A stretch of DNA of 64,000 nt. It comes from Nectonema munidae (taxonomy: Eukaryota; Nematomorpha; Nectonematoida; Nectonematidae). The stretch is taken from contig JAUIRK010000397.1 of assembly GCA_030549495.1 (NCBI GenBank), positions 186,001 to 250,000 on the forward strand, written 5' to 3'. The notes beneath the pieces are model-generated. The model worked only from the letters and a program-made list of their open reading frames with translations. It ran no database searches and was not told where the DNA came from. The position numbers were made by a program, and so were the translations under genes. Of the stretch, positions 1 through 12,091 are shown in pieces. Numbering within the stretch: the first letter of the stretch is position 1; every line of letters begins with the position of its first letter.

Positions 1-568
1 TTGATGAAGCGACAGTTTAACCGCAAACAACCCACAAACTATAAACTAGTAACAGATAAGTTTATATCGTTTTACTTTTCTAAATTTCGCCAATTTGTTG
101 CATTTGAATCCGTTTCTTAATAAATAAAAAAAAAGGGCATTGGAATTTTACAAAGTTATGTTCTGGACATGTGAAAATCAGATCAAACAAAAATCGATAG
201 ATATGCGCAGGCATTCGGCCTCTATTGAGCGAGCGAGTGCCCTCTCACAAATACGACTTTTGATGGATTCCTTAAGTGGTCTGTTAATATACTTGGAATA
301 TAGACTATACTTGGTTATGATTAACTATTCGTTAGGTTCAAATCTCCCGCTGTTTTTGACAATTCAAATTTATTCCTCAAATCGCATAATAGTTGACAAG
401 TGCTCAGGCAATTTCTATAAAGGCCTTAACCCTTTCAGACATTGGTTTTCCATTGTCTGCTTTCCTTCTCAATGAGTTTTTATATACATTAGGTAGACGA
501 TTGTTGGGACAGTGGTGTCCCTTTGTAAAATTTTAGAAAGCTATTGACGGGGTCAGGATTAGTGTTAG
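1..568. other. Non-coding AT-rich sequence
   Basis: No supported gene. The 111-codon open frame at 140-475 has no recognisable domain and I treat it as chance. A lone TTAACCCTTTCAGACATTGG-like motif near 424-444 resembles one end of the TTAA MITE family found at 573-701, but no partner end was found. Confidence 0.5.
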
Positions 569-572
569 TTAA

Positions 573-701
573 CCCATTTAAGACCAAACAAAGCAGACGA
601 TATCTAAAAAACGCAGACGATTTATATTCAAAGTCATTGAAAAAAGCAGACGAAGATGAAATTACTTATGTTCCAAAATAGGAACATTGGTCGTAAATGG
701 G
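573..701. mobile_element. TTAA-flanked MITE (piggyBac-like), copy 1
   Basis: A 129-bp element bounded by TTAA at 569-572 and 702-705. The ends are imperfect inverted repeats: CCCATTTAAGACCA on the left, and the complement of GGTCGTAAATGGG on the right. The interior carries the motif CAGACGA three times (two of them GCAGACGAT-like, one GCAGACGAAG) and a subterminal near-palindrome around TGTTCC...GGAACA. A clearly homologous copy of almost the same length lies at 53990-54119. TTAA duplication and termini starting CCC are piggyBac hallmarks; no transposase is encoded, so it must have been mobilised in trans. Confidence 0.8.
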
Positions 702-705
702 TTAA

Positions 706-2405
706 AATACTCAAGGATATAGGATTTGATTCAGGTGAATTTAAATAAAAAGCTCCTATAAAACTTTCAAAAAAATGAGATACTTTATCGTGATAAAATG
801 TCAAAGATAAAAAATGTTGATTGAAATGAAGAGTCCAAGTGGATTTATCTAAAAAAAAATTTGCGCACAACGAAATGTGAAAAATACCTCGTTTGTGACG
901 TCACATGTTGGTGAGAGGGCCCTTCTGTAGAGGCATGAATATCATCAATCCGTCGTTCTATCCAGTCTTGATCATTTGAAAAGTGTTGATGGGGCAGCAT
1001 TGGGTGGAATGGAAATGGTGAAAAATTCAATTTGAAGCAGAAGAAATGAAAGATGATGGTGAGGTTGAAATCACGCAGAAGATACAAACTAAAACAGCAA
1101 TTTCAAGAAGGAGAAGAGATGTGATTGGTTGATATGTCGAGTGAGGAGAAGAGTTATGATTCGTTGATTTATGCTGTTATGAAAGGAAAAAATCTTTAGA
1201 GTGTGAAGTGCGGCATTTGACTCAGAGAAGAAGTAAGGAAACAAAGCAATTATTACGTCAAGAAAGGAATTCCTCAAATATTATTATTAGCGTATTGCCT
1301 AAACAAAAATTCATTAACTATATTAATACAAAGAGGTAAATAGGAGTACTTTATATTAAACAGCAGAAAATTAGTACCTATAGCGATGCAAACATCTTTC
1401 AACTCTTGAGTGCGTATTAGTTATAAATGAAAAGTATACCAACTCATTCTTTCATGCCGAATATAACCAAATCCTGAAATAGTGAATCATTTTGATGTGA
1501 TTTGCACCAAGCCTATCTTTTTTTATGCCAAACTTCGTACCAAAAAAAATCATAGCGCATCATACAAAGAAAGCTTCGTACGTAGTACATGTATTACCGT
1601 ACATACTCGTACATAAGGAAAGGTTTTTTAAAAAAAGCATGCGGTATTGAGGTGTGCCATCTGTGAAGGATGAACAGAAGAAAATAAGTCGTGGCTGGAT
1701 CAAATAAATGCATCACAAAGAACAATGACGACACAGGAATATGAACTCGGAAAAGCAGGCTTCATTTTCTTGGCTTTACAAAAAGTTTCAATAATAATAA
1801 TTCACTCTGAAGAAGAACTCAAGGAGAGTTGGAGATAACAATTAAAAAAAAATTCTATCTAAAAAATTTCCTTCATCATTCGAAAAAAAGGATAAATCTC
1901 TACTCTTTACTGTTTTCGTTTTTCAAGTTTTTAGATATTCTTGAATATGCAATAAATTTGTGCAAAATGCATTTTGTTTTTATATCGATAATACTGCCCT
2001 GCATAGTAATTGAGATTTGTGTATAATTAAGCTTTTCTGTGTGTATTTTGCACGATGGTGTCAAAAATGTTATTCACTTTGCTCAATGGGGTCAGAATTG
2101 TGTGCAATTGCATTTTAAGTGGACATTCAGGTAAAATATTCGCATGTTTGGCTTAAAATTGGGTCATCATATTCCTTCATTAAAAAATCATTCGAGACCA
2201 TTGGCAAGCCCCACGGAAAATATTTCGGCCAGTTTTAATGCACTTGCGATGTATTTAAATACACCCACCTGCTCGCAGGCCATTTAAATGTCCACCGCCA
2301 CGCAAAGGAAAAGAGTATGTCTTCGTATTTTTTTACATTTATTTTTCATCTGGTGGTACATGGCATGTACTAGCAACCACCCTGAGGTGCCCCTAAAGTC
2401 TAGAC
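706..2405. other. Non-coding AT-rich sequence
   Basis: Short open frames on both strands are not supported by any domain, start context or splice pattern. A 14-bp palindrome (TGTATTTAAATACA) lies near 2250. Nothing else recognisable. Confidence 0.45.
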
Positions 2406-2814
2406 CAGTAGTTCCCACCTTCATATTCAGAGTTTCTCAAAATGCTCAAAATGAAAATAATATCAACGAAGAAAGGAATTAATTTTCCCATTTTTGTTTA
2501 CGAAGAATGAAATAATGAATTATAAAGCTTTCGAGAGCATCGGAAAACTGACACCTGATTATAAATCAATCGTTGACGAGATACTTGTGCGCCATGCTTG
2601 ATACAGATGGATTTTATATTAGCTACCAATTTGGTTAATGTGAGTCTTAAATCTCCTGGTTTAGTAATATCCAATCTATTTCTATTGTTCAAAAGCAAAT
2701 CGTTAATGGCTCTAAAACCATAAAATATTCAAACTTAAAATTAAAAAAAAAATGAAATAAAAAATAAAATTTGCTTCAATCAGTTAATTGTTTGTTACCC
2801 TAAACCTCTCCTAA

Positions 2815-3334
2815 TTTTTTGGATCCATTTGAGGTAAAGCAAATTTTTGATTTGATTGATTCCAAAACAGACTTTAAACTTTTATCATCTCAATGCGAAG
2901 TAGTTTTTAAATTGTATATACATTTATATTCAGGTTATAAAAACGTTTTTTAGGTAACTAAAAAATGTTTAAAAAGCAAACTTAATGATTTGACTACAGA
3001 TAAAATTGAAGATTGATAGAAGCCTAAAGTCCAAAGTAAGAAGCCGTAAAAGAAGTGTTCTCTTCATATATTGGTAATGCAAAAGTACGTAACATAAATG
3101 ATTCGCTAAAAATGTTTTTTTACAGCTGCACTTACTCTTGGCCTGAGCACTTCCTCTTGTGAAAGAGCATTCTTAACTTTGAAGAGAATATTAACGCCAC
3201 GAAGGCAGACAATGTTACCTGAAAGAAAAGAAGCACTAATAATTCTTTCAAAAGAAAAAAAATATCTGTGAAGTCTTACTTTTGAAGAATTTTTATACGA
3301 ATTCTCCAAATTTTCAAGGAGGCTTATTGTTTAA
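2815..3334 (+). pseudogene. hAT transposase C-terminal remnant (dimerisation domain)
   Basis: Translation near 2815-2935 gives a stretch starting FLDPFEVKQIFDLID. Translation of 3115-3334 gives TAALTLGLSTSSCERAF followed by LTLKRILTPRRQTMLPER and, after a stop, SLTFEEFLYEFSKFSRR. The S-T-S-S-C-E-R-x-F...L-K-R-I...R-x-T-M...E-R pattern is the hallmark of the hAT C-terminal dimerisation region, as in ZMYM/TTF-type hAT proteins. Stops and frame changes separate the two parts, so this is dead coding sequence. The N-terminal zinc finger and catalytic parts are missing. Confidence 0.7.
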
Positions 3335-3780
3335 AAATAAATTATGTTTATTTTTTTAGTATGTTTCAGTTATTTATTATATATAAAATGTTAAGTATAT
3401 TTACATATATTATAGCATGAATAAGGGATACTAAATCTGGTAGTTCAAAAATTAACGCCCGAATGAAGCCCCCCTCCCCCTAAAAGTTTTGCTTAGCGCG
3501 GGCACCGATGTCCGCATTCAAATCCACGGATACAAAAATATCACATGCGATAATACATCTCTGCATTTTAGCCAAGATAAAAGAAAAGAAGTTATGTCGT
3601 AAAATAGAGAAAATACAAAAAAAATGTACGCTATCGGTGTTAAATATGAATAATAATTAGCAAAGGATTGGAAAAAATAATATGGAAAGCAAAAGAAGAG
3701 AATTTTTGAAAATATTTATTATTATTATTTTAAAATTTTTATTGTTGGAAATTTAGGGGGCCACGGGGTTTGGCTTGTTT

Positions 3781-3798
3781 GGGGGGGGGGGGGGGGGG
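3781..3798. repeat. Poly-G run
   Basis: Eighteen consecutive G on the + strand after TTTGG, in the right part of the decayed hAT. It can form G-quadruplexes and its length is likely to vary or be mis-sequenced. Runs of A and T of 10-17 bases follow up to about 4100. Confidence 0.9.
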
Positions 3799-4353
3799 AT
3801 GGAGGGGTGGAGAAACACTGGGTAGGTAACTTATCAATTCTACCTTAATTTAAAAAATCCCCTTTCAAAAAAATAGTTGTAGAAATTTTTTTTTTTTAAT
3901 ACAATTGTGATAGAAAAAAAATAAAATAAAAAAAAATAATTTAATAAAAAAAGGGTTGTATTATTTTTATTTATAAAAAATAGAACATTAAAAAAAAAAA
4001 AAAAAATATGGAGGGGGGGATTTTTTTTTTTTTTTTTAAAAAAATTTTTAATAATTCCAAAAAAAAATGTTTTGGGTTTTTGTGCATAGAAAAAAAAAAA
4101 AGAACTGTTTTTTTGTATCTAATCATCATTTAAAGCAGACATGGGCAACCTTTTGTGAACTTGGGGGGCCATTATAAACTTTTTGTGAACTTGGGGCCGA
4201 ATGACTATTTATATCACTTTTCCATTATACACAAAGTGAAATTAGGTAGAGAGATTATCGAAATACCTCCGAAGAACTACCCACTTCGTGGTTATGTAAA
4301 GAAATGTTATATGTAAGTATTAGTGTGTGATATATTAAAGTGTCAAATAAGTG

Positions 4354-6934
4354 CCCTTGTTACCCCTTCAGGTCCATTTGGACCCATGTGAAAAATTAGT
4401 TGCTCATATATTAGCAACCAGGCTATCTTCTTAATTTATTTTTTGTGACTTTTACTATTATACTGCTCTTTAAATTTTTCATATTTTATTTTTTTCTTCG
4501 GCTATTATTTTGTATGTTGTAAAAAAAGTAACATACAACCCCTTAGGGTCCATTTGGTCCCTAAAACAAATATGGCTTTCAAAACACAATAAAATAATTT
4601 AAAAAATATATATATAATTTTTAAGAGACGAAAATCGAAAGTTATAGTTATAGGTCATAAATTTAAGATCTTCATTATATCTGATAATTTTTGAGAATTA
4701 TTATTGAAAACAGAAAAACACTATTTTTCTATAAATTATTCTACTAATTTTCTCATTTACCTCTGATGATATATCACACCTTCTTTTATATTATGTATGA
4801 CTTATAAATGACCAAACCACTCTTTCCTTCGCCTTCTAAAATATCTGTATATATTCTCACCCATGAAGTATTGACATAGAACATTAGATATATAAAAGAC
4901 GAGTATTATGTTTGTAATTTTATTTATATACAGCACACATAATAAATACAATGCATATAAAAAATACACCATATTCTCTTAAAATGAGGTTGATACACTT
5001 AGATAATAATTGAATGGCACACTGGAAATTGTAATCATCCTCTTGTCGGGAGCTCTCTAGAAGAAGATATATCTTTAACTGTTGTAAAAAGTATTACAAT
5101 TTTATGTTTTATCTAGGTTTTTTTATTGCCTTGAAGCCATATTTGTTTTATTATATAAAATAGTTTTACAAAAATAAAATGTCGAACCCAAGAATTGTTT
5201 GTCACACTCCTAAATCAAAAATCATTTACAATGACAATGAATCAAACACATCAGTATCTGATTGTGCTTCTGAAAGTGAAGATAACATTTCATGTGTGGA
5301 ATCAAGTTCATCTGAAAGTGCTGGAAGCCTTACTGAAGAAGAGAACTCAGTGGAAGTATCCAAAGATAATAAAATTGAATGGAGTACTCTGCCTTTGTCC
5401 TTGTGTGGAAGGCGTCCTGCGGCTAACATTGTTCAAAGTGTAGCTGGACCTGAACGTTACGCTGTTTCAACAATCAATGATGAAATCAAAAAATTAAAAG
5501 AATCATTATTGAAAATACCAACAAAAAAGGGCAAGATATTTATGGAAAAAAGTGGATTGATTTGGATGATATTGAGCTGAATGCTTTTTTAGGAGTTTTA
5601 ATCTTACTGGGAGTATACAAATCCAAAAATGAGGCTTCAAAAAATCTTTGGAGTTGCGAGAATGGAAGGCCAATTTTCGCAGCTATAATGTCAAGGCATC
5701 GCTTTGAAAGTATCTGTTCAAGTCTTAGGTTTGATGATTTTTTTACAAGAAGCAGAAAAAATGAAGACAAGTTTGCCCCAATCACAGAGTTGTGGAACGA
5801 ATGGAGTTCAATATCCGAAAGACTATATAACTTGAACTTTTTCATAACATTTGATAAACAGCTAAAAGCTTTTCGTGGTAGAGCTCCATTCAGGCAATAC
5901 CTTCCAAACAAGCCAGCAAAATACGGGATTAAATTTTGGACACTTTGTGATGCCATCTCTTTTTACAACTGGAGAGCCATACCTTATCTTGGGGAAAATT
6001 TTGGTGTTTTTCAAAAAAAATATTTCTGAATCAGTCGTTTTAGAGCTATGCGAAGAGGCTACAATGTAACATTTGACAACTTTTTTTATTCTTTTTCTCT
6101 TGCACAAAAACTCTTGAAAAAAAATTAGACTTCCATTGGAACTATGAGAAAAAACAAGGTGTCATTGCCTGAAAATTTTGGATCACACAAAGTAATGTTT
6201 ACATTGATTTTTTTATTTTTTTTTTTTTTGTTTATAGAAACGGCAAAAATACAGTTCGAAGTTTTTGTTCACTGAAGACACAACTTTAGTTTCTTATTTG
6301 TCTAAAAGAAACAAGGCCGTAATTCTCCAGAGTACTTTTCATCGTTCAAATGAGCTTTTGAATACAGAAAAAAAAATACCAAGAATTATTGATGATACAA
6401 CAAAACCAAAGGAGGTGTCGATTCGTTCGATTAGATGTTATCATTTTACACAGTGAGTCGTCGAACAAATCGTTAGCCAGTAGCGGTTTTTTACAATATT
6501 CTTGATATTTCAGCATTTAGTGCTTACATTCTTTTCACCGAAACCAATTCCAACTGGTAAAAAAATTGTCCCTACAAAAGAAGGTTATTTCTTGATTCAC
6601 TTGGTAAGCAGCTAGCTAAGGAACATATTGAAAGAAAATAAATTCTTCCAAGGCATATTAGTTTAAAAATATTAGTTGAGAAAGTGAAGAACACTCCCTC
6701 TTCTACTTTTCCAAATGAAGAAAACGCCAAGTCAAAAGAAAAAGAGGTAGATGTTATTTATGCGAGAAATCTGAAAACAAGTGTGAATCTAAATGCGTAA
6801 AATGTCGAAGACATCTGTAAAAAACATCATCTCAAATTGATAAAGTATTGGGAATGAATTACTATATTTTTTGCGTGGGGTCCATTTGGACCTGAAGGGG
6901 CTGAGTGTGATTCTAAACGAAGGGGTAACGAGGG
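4354..6934 (+). mobile_element. piggyBac element nested in the hAT
   Basis: The left end reads CCCTTGTTACCCC and the right end is the complement of CCCTCGTTACCCC. TTAA follows the right end at 6935-6938. On the left the adjoining four bases are AGTG and the nearest TTAA is at 4335-4338, so the left duplication is mutated or displaced. The perfect 14-bp palindrome GGTCCATTTGGACC lies just inside each end (4371-4384 and 6879-6892), with a third near-copy at 4547-4560. The interior carries a broken piggyBac transposase. Confidence 0.85.
5179..6850 (+). pseudogene. piggyBac transposase pseudogene 1
   Basis: The start at 5179 gives a Ser/Glu/Asp-rich N-terminus typical of piggyBac proteins. A frame change near 5560 leads into DDIELNAFLGVLILLGVYKSK and then FFITFDKQLKAFRGRAPFRQY, which contains the first catalytic Asp block. 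After 6029 the frame shifts again to RRGYNVTFDNFFYSF (second Asp block), then SYLSKRNKAVIL, and then, in another frame, GGVDSFD (third Asp). The tail has a Cys-rich CxxC...CxxC finger (RCYLCEKSENKC, then KCVKCRRHL) ending in a stop. All catalytic Asp blocks can be read, but stops and at least three frameshifts make it inactive. Confidence 0.85.
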
Positions 6935-7081
6935 TTAAATTGTTATCATTCTTATGATAAATATTTTTGCCTTTACATCGCTATTTCGTAATGTTAAATT
7001 ATTAGCATAGATTTATGTGTAAGGTTTTATGATTAAGAAAACAAAAATTTACCGACATTTATTTTTTTAAAAACACATGTA

Positions 7082-8749
7082 TCAATGGGACTTTTGTAAA
7101 TTTATATTTTTCAACAATCTATCAATATTAGGAGAAATTGGGGATGTTGCTATTCTCAGGTTGCATAACAAGTGCTCATCAGTAATATTTGACTTATGGC
7201 TAGAATTAATATGTTTCATTCTAGAAAACATTTGCTCATATACATAAGTGCTTGCAAAAATAGAAATGAAACTTTTTGCCCAGTTTTAGTATTTCGGGAT
7301 AATCTTTCTTCAGTAAAGACTTGTAGAACTCTAACAAAGTTGTTTCTTTGAATTTTGTTTGAGATCGTCACTTCCTTGTAATTCAAGCAATTCCATTTGA
7401 AGAACGTCAAAAACAGAGTCAACATTGACTTGGAATGAAGAGGAAATCATCCAATAAAGTCTTGAAATCTTTCTGAGAATTCTTTGTTGAGAAATTGAAG
7501 TTCGTTTGCAAATGAAGAAAAATCAAAGTGTCTCTTAGTTGCCTTTCCCAAAGCTGGAGTTTACTTTGAAAGACTTTGACATGCTTATACAAATCATGAA
7601 TAAGTTGAACTTTCCCCTGCAACTTCGCGATTAGTGCATTTAAATAAGATGTAAGATCCACAAGAAAAGACAAATCCAATATCCAATTTTCATTTTGCAG
7701 CTCTAAAACAAATTTTCCTTTCATATTCATAAAAGTAAAAATTTCTTCCCTAAGATTGTAGAATTGTTTTAGCATTTTACTCTTACTTATCCAACGTACT
7801 TCGCAATAATAACCAAGGTTGCCATATTCGGAATCAACGGCTTTTAAAAATTCTTTAAACTGACCATGGTTAAGGACTCTTGACTTTATAAAATTAACAC
7901 AGGACACCACAATAGACATTACATGTGAAAATGTAATAGATTTAGCACACATGGATTATGCAGTGAAATGCAATGATGTTTTTCTCTTTATTGTAAATTG
8001 AAAGCTCTTTATTCATTTTAGAAACAAATCCAACTTTACTTCCGACCATGGCAGGAGCGCCATCTGTTGCCAAACTATGAAGCTTTTCTATTTGAAGATT
8101 GAAGTTGTTCATTAAATTTTTAACTTGCAGAAATATATCCTCTCCTGTTGTTGTACTTTTCATTGCTTGCAATCCTAATAATTCTTCAGTAACATTAAAG
8201 TCTGAGTAAACATCACGCACAAAAACAGCCAATTGAGCTACATCTGTCACATCTCTACTTTCATCAATGGCTAACGAAAAAGTTTCGAATTTTGAGCATC
8301 GCTCTATTAGACTTGATTTTATGTCAGCTTCTAGTTCATCAATACGTCTTGTCACAGTTCTGCAAGATAAACTAATAGTTTCAAAGTCTTTTTTTATCTG
8401 GACATATAATTTCAGATACAGCTTGTATACATTCTTTTACAAATTCTCCATCACTGTAGTTTTTGGAATATTTGGAAATTTTTTCAGAAACAATATAACT
8501 TGCTCTTACAATATTATTACTTTGGTTCTGTTTCTTCGTAAAAAATGTTTGCTGTTCAATCAAAGCTTTTCTCAATTTTTTCTTCTCTTGAACGACCAAC
8601 AAGACTGCCTGGTATTCTTTCAAAACAGAAACAGTTTCTGAACAAATGAGACAAAGTGCTTTTTCATTTTTTGGTACAAAAAAATAATTATCGGTCCATT
8701 TATTCTGAAACACTCGACAATCGTCAACTAATTTTCGTTTATTAGACAT
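7082..8749 (-). pseudogene. hAT transposase pseudogene (GTF2IRD2/FAM200-like)
   Basis: The start at 8749 (MSNKRKLVDD) opens with a BED-like N-terminus containing ALCLICSETVSVLKEY. The next part, in a shifted frame, has the catalytic-region signature FETFSLAIDESRDVTDVAQL (first Asp block) and HSLATDGAPAMVG (second Asp block). After another shift near 7945 come VMSIVVSCVNFIKSRVLNH and YYCEVRWISKSKML. The C-terminus, below 7216, reads MFSRMKHINSSHKSNITDEH followed by LLCNLRIATSPISPNIDRLL, the usual end of this family. At least four frameshifts are needed. The order and spacing match full-length family members of about 550-600 residues. Confidence 0.88.
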
Positions 8750-8883
8750 CTTAATTTCTAAATAAATTTGAAAAAATAAAAAAAAATTAAAAACAACAAA
8801 ATTAAAATATACTTTTAAATATTCTTCAAGGGCCGCACAAAAAATGCGGCACGGGCCGTGGTTTGCCCATGCTTGATTTAAAG

Positions 8884-9801
8884 TCTCGAAGAAGGAATCT
8901 TTCCAAAAGCAAGCTTTCAAACACTTTCAAAAGACCAATTACGTTACAAGTTTGGAAAAAGAAACTACGGAGACAGCCGCCTCAAATCGCCCTGATACAT
9001 CATTAAATCCCATATGCCCGTATAAAAACATCACACACAGACATAGAAAAAAAGCATATATATAATATTTTTAATTCTAAATTGTCTTTTTCACACACCT
9101 CTCCTGGTCCCAACAAAAGCAGCTCGGTCCTAATGGTATGGCAATAACAAGATATCTGCCAGTGGGTCAACAACAACAACATTAGTTCCTATAGTGTCAA
9201 AAATTTTATTAGAAACTTCTACATAACCAAATTTACTATCATTTAAAAAATTATAGTATATTTTCAAAATGTCATTTTCATTTTAGAAAATTTCATGGCA
9301 GTGAAAAATTGCCCTCTCTACCCTAACCACGTTAGATGTGTGTTGTTGTTGCAGATGAAGTGACTTTGAGTAGACTTTTCTGTAACATATCACATTATTA
9401 GCATTTTTCATAGTGCCACATATATTTGTATCATCTCAATATAAAATGTAATTACTTTATATAATGTACTGATATTTTTGTGATCTTGTGATAAATAAAC
9501 TTCATCTCCTTCATATATATATATATATATCCACATTTCTAGCGCGATCCTTTTTTATTAATCAATCGAACCTATATAGAATTTGGAATCGCCAGCCATT
9601 TCATCAAAACTTTCTTCAATAAATGAAGGAAGGGTAACTAAAATCGAAGAAAAAGAAGATGGAAGTACAATAAACGATTACAACATGCGAATCTAATTTT
9701 AAAAAGGAACAATTACAAGCAGGCAGTTGCTTTTTTCCCTCCCATCTTGAATTGAAGAGTTTTTTGGCGTATAAAGCCTGAAAGTTTTGTATGATTTGTG
9801 T
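8884..9801. other. Non-coding sequence with a possible SINE fragment
   Basis: A (CAA)n tail at about 9169-9181 follows text that could be a degraded SINE (about 9096-9168), resembling the tail of the SINE at 41185. A (TA)n microsatellite lies near 9516-9530. No gene is supported. Confidence 0.35.
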
Positions 9802-9805
9802 TTAA

Positions 9806-9911
9806 CCGATTTTAGACAAATGTTCCGAAAGGGAAAGCAGATTAACTCTTGCTTTCAATGAAATTAAGAGGGCACTACTAAAGTCATCTGCTTTGTTCGA
9901 TCGTAAAGGCG
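9806..9911. mobile_element. TTAA-flanked MITE, diverged copy
   Basis: Flanked by TTAA at 9802-9805 and 9912-9915. It begins CCGATTTTAGACAAATGTTCC and carries AACTCTTGCTTTCAAT inside, which matches the interior of the element at 11604-11721. The right terminus is degraded. It belongs to the same group of 106-130 bp piggyBac-like MITEs seen elsewhere in the window. Confidence 0.6.
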
Positions 9912-9915
9912 TTAA

Positions 9916-11599
9916 AAGCATGAATTTTAATGATGAATCATTTTTAAGAACTAAAAATCGAAATTTTAGATAAATATTATTTTATTTTTGGTTGAAGTAA
10001 TTCTAAAACATATTGAAAGTATTTTTTAGTGCCATTTTAAATTTGCTTTGTACCGATTTGAAGTTGACAATGTGTAGATATTGCTTGATTAGTTAGAATA
10101 TAAAAAGCAGTTACTTAGTTCATTAAAATAAAATTTGGTGAATAAATGTCAAATAGCATTTCCAAAAATTGATAAAATGTATTAAAATCGAATTATGACA
10201 AACTATAAAATGCATCCCCGTGAAATACAAAAATGAAGAAGACATGAAAAATTGGAGAAAAAATGACTACAACGAAGAAATTGAATAAAAAAGCGCCGTA
10301 TTAACCAGAAATTTCTAATTGGAGGGGAAATGAAGTGTACACTTTTAAGGTTTTTTTTAATTTTAGACTTGGTGGACTTAATTCTTTTCTAATTCTTAAT
10401 TCTTATTTTTGAGGCATTCTTAGCCTCAATTGGGAAGAGCCCGTCTGAACGCTAGTATAAAGTCTAGTTAGCGCTCTGAAGAGAGTCACGAATAGTCAAT
10501 AACTTTTTCAATTTCTTTTATAATACCAATTCAATAGTGTTGCTAGAATATTAAGTATAAGATTAAGAAAAAAATTTATATTTTACCAACAACTTTCAAA
10601 GATAAAGTTTACTGCAAATCTTTACATGCATAGTATACCAGTTTAAGAAAAGTAGCAAGTTTTAATGAATAGTTAGTTTGCTTGTTGATTTTCTTTATTT
10701 TATTATGGCCCTATTGTGATGCTTAGTCTGACCCCCTACACGTAACAAATTATATAATGAAGTAAAATGAAGTACGTGTGATCAATATCGAAGCAAAATT
10801 TAAAAGATGAAAGTGAAGAACTTGACAACACTCTCACTAATACATCATACAAAAAGAAACCATATTCTGTGAAATGACAATGCTGAGAAAAGGAAAGTCA
10901 CACTTCCAGTCAATAAAATGCAGTGTATAATAATAATATACTGAACTAACTAACTAACATGCGTAATTATTTCTCACGCTCCAAAATTCTATTATTATTG
11001 TTGTTGTTGTTGTAATGGCGTTGATAAATAAACGCGCGCATTATCATACAAGTCATGTTGTGCGATAATGGCGAAACACAAGAAGTCTCCAAAAAAGATG
11101 GCTTGGTATTAGAATAGTGGCGAGTAAACGACATTCCACCTCCCTATATCACGAGAATAGCGCCCAATATATCTTGCAGAAAGACGTTGGCAGAGAAACG
11201 ATTGATGAAATTTTATGAGTGTTCTCAGTGTCGAAGGGATTATTAGTCAGAGAGTAGTGACTGTGCATAAAATAGGAAAATGCAATCACACAACACAGAG
11301 AGAGATTGAATTAATTTACTTGGGAAAGAGATTTTCGAATGAAAAGACACAATTGCACAGGCTATATATAATTATGCACGCATACCAACGAGTAGGTCCT
11401 ACTGGATGCGTATAAAAGCAAACCATTTACCGAGAAGACATTTGAGCAGGCAAAGAAATTCTTTTCAAATTAGTTGTTTAGGAAGATGGTCGTTTGTTTG
11501 TACGTTTAGCAAGTTAGACAGTACATCACTTATGAGCTGGTTAAGTCATTGGATATTTAGTGCGTTTGTTAATTATACATTTATGTATTTATAAAGTTG
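9916..11599. other. Non-coding AT-rich sequence
   Basis: No supported gene. Contains a lone MULE-MITE end (TTAGTCTGACCCC near 10724-10740) like the termini of the element at 13809-14271, a (TAAC)n stretch near 10944-10960 and a (TTG)n stretch near 10993-11011. Short open frames at 11215-11594 show no domain. Confidence 0.4.
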
Positions 11600-11603
11600 T
11601 TAA

Positions 11604-11721
11604 CCGATTTAGTGGCAATGTTCCCAAAGAACACGCAGAGAACTCTTGTTTTGAATAGGATTAGACGTGGATTAGTGAAGTCGCCAGCGCGTTCCCTTTG
11701 GCAACATTGGTACTAAATGGT
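11604..11721. mobile_element. TTAA-flanked MITE
   Basis: A 118-bp element with TTAA at 11600-11603 and 11722-11725. The left end is CCGATTTAGTGGCAATGTT; the right end reads, on its complement, AACCATTTAGTACCAATGTT. The interior AACTCTTGTTTTGAAT segment matches the copy at 9806-9911. No coding capacity. Confidence 0.75.
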
Positions 11722-11798
11722 TTAATTACTTACTTATATTTGTTTGTTAAACTTTAGAAAAGTAGATAGATATGTTGGATTGGGTCGTAGTTAGTTAT

Positions 11799-11828
11799 TT
11801 AAATTTTCTGTCATGACAGAAAATTTAA
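11799..11828. repeat. Perfect 30-bp palindrome
   Basis: The half-site TTAAATTTTCTGTCA is followed directly by its exact reverse complement, with no spacer. It sits in otherwise featureless DNA between a TTAA MITE and the 12092 element. It could extrude as a cruciform or be the fused tips of a lost inverted-repeat element. Confidence 0.9.
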
Positions 11829-12091
11829 TGCGACCGAAAAAAATTTACCACTAGGCAAATGTCCTTTGGAAAATGGCTGCCTGTGTAAAAATGTTCATTA
11901 GACAAGCATTCTACACTCGATAGGAATTGTTGCTTTAATATGAAAGACCAATAGGCGATGAAAATTTTGAATCGACATTCTTTCCATTTTTTATCTTACA
12001 TCTAGCAAAATATGAACACAATGTTGAACATTGTCTCCCTAGTCATTTGTACATGGAATAGAAAACATCGTAGGATACAGGTTGGAGATAA

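Larger units (their letters stand above)
2406..3820 (+). mobile_element. Decayed hAT-like element (boundaries tentative)
   Basis: The left end reads CAGTAGTTCCCACC and the right end is the complement of CAGTGTTTCTCCACC, matching the usual CAGTGGTTCTCAACC type of hAT terminal inverted repeat. Between them lies a broken hAT transposase C-terminus (2815-3334). The flanking 8-mers do not form a clear duplication, so these ends may not belong together. The right part includes an 18-base G run. Confidence 0.4.
4136..8875 (-). mobile_element. hAT transposon with 8-bp TSD, interrupted by a piggyBac
   Basis: Both ends are visible: CAGACATGGGCAACC on the left and the complement of CAAGCATGGGCAAACC on the right. 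They are flanked by a perfect 8-bp duplication ATTTAAAG at 4128-4135 and 8876-8883. Inside, on the minus strand, is a broken hAT transposase of the GTF2IRD2/FAM200/ZBED5-like group (7082-8749). A piggyBac occupies about 4354-6934, so the original hAT was roughly 2.15 kb. The subterminal GGCCGCA/CGGGCCGTGG text resembles that of many invertebrate hATs. Confidence 0.88.

Noticed and set aside
140..475. A 111-codon open frame near the window start
   Set aside because: No domain, signal or homology pattern; mixed composition that fits chance in AT-rich DNA.
2405..2406. Using 8-mers beside 2406 and 3820 as a target duplication
   Set aside because: GTCTAGAC and GGTAGGTA do not match, so the element's limits are left tentative.
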